From Robertmurraya massiliosenegalensis JC6 (GTDB lineage: Bacteria; Bacillota; Bacilli; Bacillales; Cytobacillaceae), in contig NZ_HE978511.1 in the NCBI RefSeq assembly GCF_000311725.1, positions 387,498-451,497 on the forward strand: a stretch of 64,000 nucleotides of DNA, read 5' to 3'. This document shows positions 57,786 to 64,000 of the stretch, piece after piece. Under the pieces are notes generated by a model. It was given only the letters and a program-made list of their open reading frames with translations. It had not been told where the DNA came from and made no database searches. Each line of letters starts with the position of its first letter. Position 1 is the first letter of the stretch. A program made the translations under genes and the position numbers.

Positions 57786-57814
57786 AAAAGCATGACTAAT
57801 TTAGCCATGCTTTT
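57786..57814 (-). terminator. Terminator-like hairpin between fakA and recG
   Basis: AAAAGCATG and CATGCTTTT are perfect arms, with an inner CTAA/TTAG pairing. On the minus strand only TTTTG follows, so recG may be read partly through it. Confidence 0.7.
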
Positions 57815-57843
57815 TGTTGGTTATCATTTAGAAGGGTATGGAA

Positions 57844-59517
57844 TTACTCGATGGAGAAAATAAATGCATATAACGGCTGTTTCCCATCATGCACTTCAAT
57901 TTCTACATCTTCAAACTGTTGCTCAACAAATTCAATCACTGATTGAACATCTTCATCTGTCGCATCTTCACCTTTTAGTATCGTCAAGATCTCAGAATCT
58001 TCATCAAGCATATTTTTAAGCAGTTCAATTGCAGCTGCAGACAGTACCTTGTTTTTTAAGACAATTTTACCATCAGCGATGCCCATGTAATCATCTTTTT
58101 CAATCTCTATGCCGTCAATATTCGTATCGCGGACAGCATAAGTAATTTGTCCTGTTTTTACATGACTGAACGCTTCTGTCATACCTTCTTTATTGGCTAA
58201 AAGATCAGCAGTTGGGTTAAAAGCAAGAAGTGCAGCCAAACCTTGAGGAACCGTTTTCGTTGGAACAACGATAACATCTTCTTCAGAAACCTCTGCCGCT
58301 TGTTCTGCCGCCATAATTATGTTCTTATTATTTGGCATGATGATGACCTTTTCAGCATTGATCTCTTTGATCGCTTTTACAATGTCCTCTGTACTTGGAT
58401 TCATTGTTTGGCCACCCTCAATGACAGCATGGGCACCAATACTTCTAAATAACTCAGCGATCCCACTTCCCATGGACACGGTCACAATCCCATATTCAAG
58501 CTTTTCCGCCCGTTTCACAGGCGCCTCAGCACGATGCTGCTCACCAACAATATTGGTGTGCTGCTCACGCATATTTTCTATTTTCATGTTGATTAAGCTA
58601 CCATATTTTTGTCCATAAGATAAACAAGTCCCTGGTTGCTCTGAGTGAATATGTACTTTAACAACGTTCTCATCAGCAATAACTAATAAGGAATCACCAT
58701 ATTTACTCAAATCCTGACGAAAGTCTTCTTCTGAAAATGGATTTTGGGAAAGCTTTTCAGATTCAAATTTAACCATAAACTCTGTACAATAGCCAAATTC
58801 AATATCCTCTGTGTTAATATGACCTTGAACATTCATATGATGTTCGGCATTAACAAGCTCATCCATGCTCGGCAATTCAGATGGAGTTTCAGGTAATTGT
58901 TCACCTTTTAAGTTAGCTAAGAAACCTTCATAGACAAATACAAGCCCTTGACCACCACTGTCTACCACTCCGACCTCTTTTAAAACTGGCAGTAAATCAG
59001 GGGTTCTTTTTAGCGATGCCTTCGCCTCTTTAACAACCTCTTCCATGATCTTCACGATATCATCATTTTGTACGGCGGCTTCGACTGCATGCTTAGCTGC
59101 ATCCTTAGCGACCGTAAGAATAGTACCTTCAACAGGCTTCATAACTGCTTTATATGCTGTTTGTACACCCGCTTCAAATGCTTGAGCAAATTCAGTCGCA
59201 TTGATTTCACTTTTTTGCTCAATAAATTTTGAGAATCCACGAAATAATTGAGAAAGGATAACCCCCGAATTACCACGCGCTCCCATTAGGAGACCTTTCG
59301 ATAAAGCAAGACCAACTCGTCCGATATGGTCCTGAACATTATTTCTAACTTCCTTTGCACCAGAAGTCATCGATAAGTTCATATTCGTTCCAGTATCTCC
59401 ATCTGGAACAGGAAAAACGTTTAACGCATCCACATATTTAGCATTTGCGGACAAATGATTCGCCCCAACGGCGATCATTTCTGCAAAACGTTTCCCGTCT
59501 AAAGTTTTCATAGACAC
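57844..59517 (-). CDS. fakA: Fatty acid kinase, catalytic subunit FakA (YloV)
   Basis: FakA phosphorylates fatty acids bound to a FakB protein for entry into phospholipid synthesis, shown in Staphylococcus. The N-terminal DhaL-like kinase domain has the metal-binding NVFPVPDGDTGTNM near residue 32 and GARGNSGVILSQLFRG. A middle domain and a C-terminal FakB-like domain (IVTVSMGSGIAELF) complete 557 residues. GTG 59517 is used, 7 nt after GGAGG; an ATG two codons later is possible. It is coupled with yloU. Confidence 0.94.
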   Translation of the reverse strand: MSMKTLDGKRFAEMIAVGANHLSANAKYVDALNVFPVPDGDTGTNMNLSMTSGAKEVRNNVQDHIGRVGLALSKGLLMGARGNSGVILSQLFRGFSKFIEQKSEINATEFAQAFEAGVQTAYKAVMKPVEGTILTVAKDAAKHAVEAAVQNDDIVKIMEEVVKEAKASLKRTPDLLPVLKEVGVVDSGGQGLVFVYEGFLANLKGEQLPETPSELPSMDELVNAEHHMNVQGHINTEDIEFGYCTEFMVKFESEKLSQNPFSEEDFRQDLSKYGDSLLVIADENVVKVHIHSEQPGTCLSYGQKYGSLINMKIENMREQHTNIVGEQHRAEAPVKRAEKLEYGIVTVSMGSGIAELFRSIGAHAVIEGGQTMNPSTEDIVKAIKEINAEKVIIMPNNKNIIMAAEQAAEVSEEDVIVVPTKTVPQGLAALLAFNPTADLLANKEGMTEAFSHVKTGQITYAVRDTNIDGIEIEKDDYMGIADGKIVLKNKVLSAAAIELLKNMLDEDSEILTILKGEDATDEDVQSVIEFVEQQFEDVEIEVHDGKQPLYAFIFSIE

Positions 59518-59532
59518 TAAACTTCCTCCTCA

Positions 59533-59895
59533 CTACGGGTTCGTAACACGAACGCCTTGAACAAATATATTTACCGATTCCACACTAAGTCCGACCGTCT
59601 TGTCCAATGTATATCGTACTTTAGATTGAACATTGTGTGCTACTTCGGAAATTTTCGTTCCATAACTTACGATAATATACATATCAATATGCACATCGTC
59701 ATTTTCTTGGCGAACGATGACACCACGTGTGAAATTTTCCCTACGTAGTATGTCAGTTAATCCATCTTTAATTTGATGTTTTGACGCCATTCCTACTATA
59801 CCATAACAGTCAACTGCTGCTCCACCTGCAATTGTAGCAATTACATCATTTGAAATATCAATTTGTCCGTAGTTCGTTTTCAATTCAATGGACAC
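59533..59895 (-). CDS. yloU: Asp23/Gls24 family protein YloU
   Basis: A 120-residue member of the Asp23/Gls24 envelope-stress family, with GQIDISNDVIATIAGGAAVDCYGIVGMA and a basic/hydrophobic C terminus. Precise role unknown; the gene is paired with fakA throughout Bacillaceae. GTG start at 59895, with GGGGG 7 nt upstream. Confidence 0.93.
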   Translation of the reverse strand: MSIELKTNYGQIDISNDVIATIAGGAAVDCYGIVGMASKHQIKDGLTDILRRENFTRGVIVRQENDDVHIDMYIIVSYGTKISEVAHNVQSKVRYTLDKTVGLSVESVNIFVQGVRVTNP

Positions 59896-60340
59896 AGGTC
59901 TTCCCCCTTTGGAAATTACTCCGTTTTAAATGACGATCCTTGATGGAATCCATCCAACTGAGTTGATCTTCATAATGTACTATACCCATAAAAGGCATTA
60001 CTTGAACAAGTATTATGAAATTATTTCAACTATAGCCATTTTACTATAATGATTTCAAATTTGAAAGTGCTATGAAGGAACTCTAAATGAAAAGAAGACT
60101 GGATCAAACCATCCATTTGCCATTATCTATTCACAAAACAATGCTGTCAAGGTAATTTTCTTGAAACTCTTCTATATCCCTATTGCAATCCGAATGTTTG
60201 TATGATAAATTATTAAAGTATCTTTTAATGGTCGAAAAATGTTTGCTAATTTTTCGCATTAAATTAAAAATGGCAAGATTCATTGCGCACAATGTATAGG
60301 TTGAAATGATACGCCTTTCATAGTAAGGGGGGAAATAAAT
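59896..60340. other. Intergenic region between yloU and rpmB
   Basis: 445 bp separating divergent genes. It holds the yloU-fakA promoter (60029-60058) and the rpmB ribosome site (GGGGGG at 60327-60332). A short palindrome CATTG-CGCA-CAATG lies at 60282-60295. I see no clear rpmB promoter: the best guess has a TATAGG near 60297 and no convincing -35. A minus open frame of 73 codons at 60131-60352 overlaps rpmB, lacks a ribosome site and is not called. Confidence 0.5.
60029..60058 (-). promoter_or_regulatory. Promoter of yloU-fakA
   Basis: On the minus strand TTGAAA (60053-60058), an 18-nt spacer and TATAGT (60029-60034), each 5 of 6 to consensus. It predicts a leader of about 125 nt before yloU. 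Confidence 0.55.
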
Positions 60341-60529
60341 ATGCCACGTCAATGTGTTATCACTGGTAAAAAAACAACTTCAGGTAATGCACGTTCTCAC
60401 GCTATGAACGCAAACAAGCGTACATGGGGTGCAAACCTTCAAAAAGTACGTATTCTTGTTAACGGTAAGCCTAAGCGTGTTTGGGTTTCTGCAAGAGCGC
60501 TTAAATCAGGTAAAGTTGAACGCGTATAA
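60341..60529 (+). CDS. rpmB: 50S ribosomal protein L28
   Basis: L28 is a small basic 50S protein. The 62 residues start [20 protein letters not shown] and end [12 protein letters not shown], typical of Bacillus; only Cys5 is present, so it is not the zinc-binding four-Cys form. AGGGGGG lies upstream. It is the only plus-strand gene in the window, divergent from yloU and convergent with spoVM. Its own terminator follows. Confidence 0.98.
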   Translation: MPRQCVITGKKTTSGNARSHAMNANKRTWGANLQKVRILVNGKPKRVWVSARALKSGKVERV

Positions 60530-60537
60530 GTAAGTTG

Positions 60538-60563
60538 AGAGCATCCACATAGATGCTCTTTTC
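60538..60563 (+). terminator. Intrinsic terminator after rpmB
   Basis: AGAGCATC and GATGCTCT form a perfect 8-bp stem with a 6-nt loop, followed on the plus strand by TTTTCTTTTT. Confidence 0.9.
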
Positions 60564-60634
60564 TTTTTGCCAGAAGTCTACCTAGCATTAGTTTGTCCCA
60601 TTTCTCAAAATTACATTTTTCTCCACAGGAAAAA

Positions 60635-60659
60635 ACACCTCATCAAGATTATGAGGTGC
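60635..60659 (-). terminator. Intrinsic terminator after spoVM
   Basis: CACCTCAT and ATGAGGTG form an 8-bp stem with a 7-nt loop. On the minus strand TTTTTTCC follows. It lies 30 nt beyond the spoVM stop. Confidence 0.88.
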
Positions 60660-60688
60660 ATAAAGTTTGCTTTTCTCGTTGTTTTACA

Positions 60689-60769
60689 TTAGCCCTTTTT
60701 GAATGTTCCCAACATGGCCCGGACGATGCCACCAAGAAATTTCGGAAGTTTAATTGTATAAAATTTCAT
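60689..60769 (-). CDS. spoVM: Stage V sporulation protein SpoVM (26 residues)
   Basis: SpoVM is a tiny amphipathic helix that marks the convex forespore membrane and anchors the SpoIVA coat layer. The 26 codons read MKFYTIKLPKFLGGIVRAML then a short GTFKKG end, nearly the B. subtilis peptide as I recall it, which ends SFRKD. GGAGG lies 6-7 nt before the ATG at 60769; another ATG directly before it is too close. It sits between rpmB and thiN, as in B. subtilis. Confidence 0.97.
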   Translation of the reverse strand: MKFYTIKLPKFLGGIVRAMLGTFKKG

Positions 60770-60846
60770 CATGTCCCTCCTTACCATCTCACGCATACAA
60801 CTACTACGTAATGCCCTAACTATTATATTCTTACAAGTAAAATTAG

Positions 60847-61491
60847 TTAATCATTGCTCCTTACAACCAATAATATGCCTTTCGTAAAAGAAAAAGTACC
60901 ATAATCCTTAATAAGTTCATTACTAATACATAGTGTGGAAGTAAGCGGAATATGACGATCTTTTAATGGATATTTAAAACCGATAAGCGTTAGCCCTTCG
61001 ATATCGCTGGAAAAAGGGATAAATGAAATGAATTTTTTATTCTCATTCTTCTCTATTTGGTGACGCCCCGGTCCTTTCGCAAAAATAATATTTTGCCTAT
61101 CAATGATCTCGATGTCACAACTTATGTCCTTTAAAAGGGGCCTAATGATTAATTGTAGATTGCCAAGAAAATGATCCAATCTTCCTCCAGTCCCACCGAA
61201 GATGCGAATTTTTTCTGCGTTCTGAGCTAATGCCCAGTTAATGGCAAGTTCCATATCTGGTTCATCCTTCTCCGGCTTAAATGTTCGAATATTTTTCACC
61301 TTCGAACGAATCAAATTCCATTCTTGTTCTGTCACTGAATCAAAATCACCAAAAGCATAGTCTGGTTGGATCCCATTATTTAAGAGGATTGCAACACCTT
61401 TGTCTACCCCAATCCACATACTATCCTTTGTAAACTCTGTCAGTGCTGGCAGATGTTCTACAGGACCACCTGCGACAATATTAATATTCAT
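60847..61491 (-). CDS. thiN: Thiamine diphosphokinase
   Basis: ThiN pyrophosphorylates thiamine to thiamine diphosphate. The conserved motifs ADYAFGDFDSV-type (here PDYAFGDFDSVTEQEW), KPEKDEPDMELAINWAL and FGGTGGRLDHFLGNL are present. It has 214 residues, as in B. subtilis. The ATG at 61491 follows a GAGGG site. It is the gene before spoVM. Confidence 0.97.
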   Translation of the reverse strand: MNINIVAGGPVEHLPALTEFTKDSMWIGVDKGVAILLNNGIQPDYAFGDFDSVTEQEWNLIRSKVKNIRTFKPEKDEPDMELAINWALAQNAEKIRIFGGTGGRLDHFLGNLQLIIRPLLKDISCDIEIIDRQNIIFAKGPGRHQIEKNENKKFISFIPFSSDIEGLTLIGFKYPLKDRHIPLTSTLCISNELIKDYGTFSFTKGILLVVRSND

Positions 61492-61546
61492 ACCTCCACC
61501 CTCTTACTATGATTAATTACCTGCTACCATAGAAAAATCTATGAAA

Positions 61547-61573
61547 AAAGCCAGCTTTTTGACAGCTGACTTT
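61547..61573 (-). terminator. Intrinsic terminator after rpe
   Basis: AAAGCCAGCT (61547-61556) and AGCTGACTTT (61564-61573) pair with one mismatch around a 7-nt loop. On the minus strand TTTTTTC follows the stem. Confidence 0.8.
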
Positions 61574-61592
61574 GACATTGAGCTTTTCGAAA

Positions 61593-62237
61593 TTATCCTC
61601 TTAATCCTTCAATAGCACGCTTTCGATCGGTTTCGTTATAGATTGCGGAGCCTGCAACAAGGACATTTGCTCCTGCCTCTATACAGAGTTTGGCCGTCTT
61701 TTCGTTCACACCACCATCGACCTCTATCTCAGTCTTCAAGCCTCTTGCCTCTATGATTTCTTTCACTTCCTTAATTTTCGGAAGTACCGAATGGATAAAT
61801 TTTTGTCCTCCAAAACCTGGATTGACCGTCATTAAGAGGACCATATCAACATCGTCAATGATCGGTTTAATCATTTCAACAGAGGTAGCTGGATTCAAAA
61901 CAACACCTGCTTTAACCCCATGAGATTTAATATTTTGAATGGTACGATGAAGATGATTACATGCTTCGACATGAACCGTTATAATATCTGCTCCTGCTTT
62001 TGCAAATGCTTCTACATATTGATCAGGTTTCTCGATCATGAGATGGACATCTAAAGGAAGAGTTGTTACTGGCCGAATCGCCTCCACAATAAGTGGTCCA
62101 ATTGTAATATTCGGAACAAAATGACCATCCATCACATCGACATGGATATAGTCTGCTCCGCCTCGTTCAACATCCTTGATCTCTTCACCCAATTTGGAAA
62201 AATCAGCGGATAATATCGAAGGTGCGATTTTCACCAT
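61593..62237 (-). CDS. rpe: Ribulose-phosphate 3-epimerase
   Basis: Rpe interconverts ribulose-5-P and xylulose-5-P in the pentose phosphate pathway. The TIM barrel has APSILSADF, the metal-ligand region [11 protein letters not shown] with DVHLMIEKP, and [10 protein letters not shown] and EVDGGVN near the C terminus. The 214 residues are normal. It starts 2 nt after rsgA ends. Confidence 0.98.
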   Translation of the reverse strand: MVKIAPSILSADFSKLGEEIKDVERGGADYIHVDVMDGHFVPNITIGPLIVEAIRPVTTLPLDVHLMIEKPDQYVEAFAKAGADIITVHVEACNHLHRTIQNIKSHGVKAGVVLNPATSVEMIKPIIDDVDMVLLMTVNPGFGGQKFIHSVLPKIKEVKEIIEARGLKTEIEVDGGVNEKTAKLCIEAGANVLVAGSAIYNETDRKRAIEGLRG

Positions 62238-62239
62238 AA

Positions 62240-63124
62240 CTAATACCTCGGCTTTCTCTCTTTTATTTCTTGCAAAAACTGTTTGTAATGCTCATAACGA
62301 TAATCTGGAATATCTCCTGCTTCTACCGCTTCTTTGACCGCACATTTTGGTTCTTGCATATGCAAACAGCCTCTAAATTTACATGATTCACTTGCTTTTT
62401 CAATTTCGGGAAAACAATAATTTAAATCTTCCATTTCGAGTTCCATAAATTCCAAAGAACTAAACCCAGGAGTGTCAGCTACCAATCCGGCACCGATCTC
62501 AATGAGCTCTACATGGCGAGTTGTATGCTTTCCCCGCCCCAAATGGGAAGAAATCATATTCGTCTCAAGCTCTAAATCCGGCTTCAACACATTAAGCAAA
62601 GAAGATTTTCCTACGCCCGATTGGCCTGCAAAAACGGAAATTTCATCCTCTAACAATGGGAGAAGTTTTTCCACACCATCCTCTGTCACAGAGGAAGTTA
62701 ATAAGACATGATAGCCTGCACTTTCATAGTCTTTGACATAAGTCATGATGCGCTCCCGTTCCACTTCGTTAATTAAATCGATTTTAGATATACAAATAAT
62801 TGGACGAATTCGATTAAATTCTATTAGTACGAGAAAGCGATCCAATAATGCTGTGCTAAAATCCGGCTCAACGGCAGAAAAAATCAAAATAGCTTGATCG
62901 ACATTTGCGATCGGTGGGCGGACAAGTTCATTCTTTCGTTCTTTAATTTCGAGAATGTATCCTTCTGTGTCATTATCAGCTTGGAATACCACTTCATCCC
63001 CTACAAGTGGTGTTATCTTCTTCTTTCGAAAAACACCTCGACCCCTGCATTGAACCATTCTTTTATCTTTCGTTAAAACATAATAGAAACCAGCTAGCGC
63101 CTTAATAATTTTGCCCTCAGGCAT
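62240..63124 (-). CDS. rsgA: Ribosome small-subunit GTPase RsgA (CpgA)
   Basis: RsgA is a GTPase that acts late in 30S maturation. An N-terminal OB fold is followed by a circularly permuted G domain: G4 [10 protein letters not shown]1 [16 protein letters not shown]3 DTPGFSS. A zinc motif closes the protein ([16 protein letters not shown]). The ATG at 63124 ([12 protein letters not shown]) with GGAG upstream is used; the longer frame adds 15 residues. The product is 294 residues. A target of the PrkC kinase in B. subtilis, from memory. Confidence 0.97.
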   Translation of the reverse strand: MPEGKIIKALAGFYYVLTKDKRMVQCRGRGVFRKKKITPLVGDEVVFQADNDTEGYILEIKERKNELVRPPIANVDQAILIFSAVEPDFSTALLDRFLVLIEFNRIRPIICISKIDLINEVERERIMTYVKDYESAGYHVLLTSSVTEDGVEKLLPLLEDEISVFAGQSGVGKSSLLNVLKPDLELETNMISSHLGRGKHTTRHVELIEIGAGLVADTPGFSSLEFMELEMEDLNYCFPEIEKASESCKFRGCLHMQEPKCAVKEAVEAGDIPDYRYEHYKQFLQEIKERKPRY

Positions 63125-63147
63125 ATATACACTCCTTTTATTCGTAT

Positions 63148-63191
63148 TCAGAAGTGAAAAGGCGTTCAATAATTCCCTCTACACTTCTGAA
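63148..63191 (-). repeat. Inverted repeat between prkC and rsgA
   Basis: TTCAGAAGTG (63148-63157) and CACTTCTGAA (63182-63191) are perfect 10-bp arms with a 24-nt loop. On the minus strand no T tract follows. It lies 23 nt upstream of the rsgA start and could influence expression or mRNA processing. Confidence 0.5.
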
Positions 63192-63225
63192 GTACATAGC
63201 GAAGTTCTGATAATGAAAATTTTTA

Positions 63226-64000
63226 CTAACCCTCTGGATATGGCACCGATTTAGTAATAATGACCCGACCGTCAACAATGACTTGGTAACCAGCTTTACG
63301 ATCATGGGCAATTTTCAATGTGATCGTCATTGTTCTAGGTTCCGTTATTTCAAATGTATCAAATGGGACTGTACTACTATTATTCATATCATCGATAAAA
63401 ATTTGTACGGTCTGTGGTGCGCCCTCTTCAGTTGGCTCATAAGGAATCGCTATTTCTTCGACAACATCCTTGGGCGGGATTTCTTCTTTACCTTTCGAAA
63501 TTGTGACAGATACTCTGTCTCCTTTTTTCAATTCTGAACCTGCTTTCGGATCTTGAGAGATGACCAACCCTTTATCGACTGAATCGTGAAATTCTTCCTT
63601 TGCAATGTCTACAAACAACCCGACAGAAGCTGCATATTCCTCCAAGCCCTTGGCATTATAACCGGATAAGTCCTTCAGTTTGACGATTTCTGGACCTTTA
63701 CTTACAGTAAATTCAAGAACCGTATCCTCAGGTATAACTTGGTCACCTGGGGTATAAGATTGTTCAATAATGACACCGGCAGGCACTTCATCATTATTTA
63801 CTTCATTCTTGACTATATCCTTGAATTTACGCTCTCGACCATCTAATAACTGATAAACGTCATCAAAACTGCGTCCAGTATAGTCGAGTAACTCTACTTT
63901 TTCTTTTCCAGTACTTACAAAAAGATCAATTGACGTACCTTCTTTATGTAATTGACCAGCTTTCGGATCCGTTCTAATCACGTGTCCTTCCTCAATTTCA
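63226..64000 (-). CDS. prkC: Serine/threonine kinase PrkC, C-terminal part (truncated by window edge)
   Basis: PrkC is a membrane Ser/Thr kinase that senses muropeptides through extracellular PASTA domains. Only the last 258 codons lie in the window and the frame is open to base 64000, so the kinase and membrane parts are beyond the edge. Visible are the end of one PASTA repeat (EIEEGHVIRTDPKAGQ) and two full repeats with VIIEQSYTPGDQV and LVISQDPKAGSELKKGD. A C-terminal Ig-like region of about 85 residues starts after KGKEEIPPKD. The GTG at 63981 is not the true start. Confidence 0.93.
   Translation of the reverse strand, partial: EIEEGHVIRTDPKAGQLHKEGTSIDLFVSTGKEKVELLDYTGRSFDDVYQLLDGRERKFKDIVKNEVNNDEVPAGVIIEQSYTPGDQVIPEDTVLEFTVSKGPEIVKLKDLSGYNAKGLEEYAASVGLFVDIAKEEFHDSVDKGLVISQDPKAGSELKKGDRVSVTISKGKEEIPPKDVVEEIAIPYEPTEEGAPQTVQIFIDDMNNSSTVPFDTFEITEPRTMTITLKIAHDRKAGYQVIVDGRVIITKSVPYPEG

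Noticed and set aside
60131-60352. 73-codon minus-strand frame upstream of rpmB
   Set aside because: It overlaps the rpmB start on the other strand, has no ribosome site and no family resemblance.

Overview
The window is core chromosome of a low-GC, endospore-forming Firmicute of the Bacillaceae. The gene order is that of Bacillus subtilis from prkC through rpe, recG, fap/fab, smc, ffh, rplS, sucCD, topA, codY and the fla/che operon. A 26-codon spoVM is present, and the CheC/CheD/FliY chemotaxis set and FapR are Bacillus-type. I cannot name the genus. Every protein gene except rpmB (60341-60529, plus strand) lies on the minus strand, so transcription runs from right to left.

Reading in the direction of transcription: 64000-60689 holds the end of the PASTA kinase gene prkC, then rsgA, rpe, thiN and spoVM. 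The divergent rpmB follows, then yloU-fakA-recG. Positions 55610-51978 hold the FapR-controlled lipid genes fapR-plsX-fabD-fabG-acpP. Positions 51781-44368 hold rnc-smc-ftsY and ylxM-ffh (chromosome condensation and the signal recognition particle), with a small tandem-repeat array between ftsY and ylxM. Positions 44261-41433 hold the ribosome/RNA cluster rpsP-khpA-ylqD-rimM-trmD-rplS. Positions 41073-36710 hold lepB-rbgA-rnhB-ylqG-ylqH. Then come sucC-sucD, dprA, topA and xerC-hslV-hslU-codY.

Positions 26656-235 are the fla/che operon: flgB flgC fliE fliF fliG fliH fliI fliJ ylxF fliK flgD, a TIGR02530/FlgV-like gene, flgE swrD fliL fliM fliY cheY fliZ fliP fliQ fliR flhB flhA flhF flhG cheB cheA cheW cheC cheD. 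These genes encode the basal body, rod, hook, C-ring switch, type III export gate and the chemotaxis signalling and adaptation proteins. Short overlaps between many of them imply translational coupling.

Many starts were moved inward from the longest open frame because the Shine-Dalgarno sequence lies inside the longer frame. Departures from the B. subtilis layout are: no trmFO between topA and xerC; no sigD in the 234 bp after cheD, which end in a terminator; an extra flagellar gene between flgD and flgE; and lepB between rplS and rbgA. I see no CRISPR array, prophage, rRNA or tRNA gene, defence system or intact insertion sequence, and no clearly new multi-gene system. The least explained signals are the six-unit, roughly 20.5-bp repeat array upstream of ylxM-ffh, a set of stem-loops between genes inside the fla/che operon, and the gene-content differences above.
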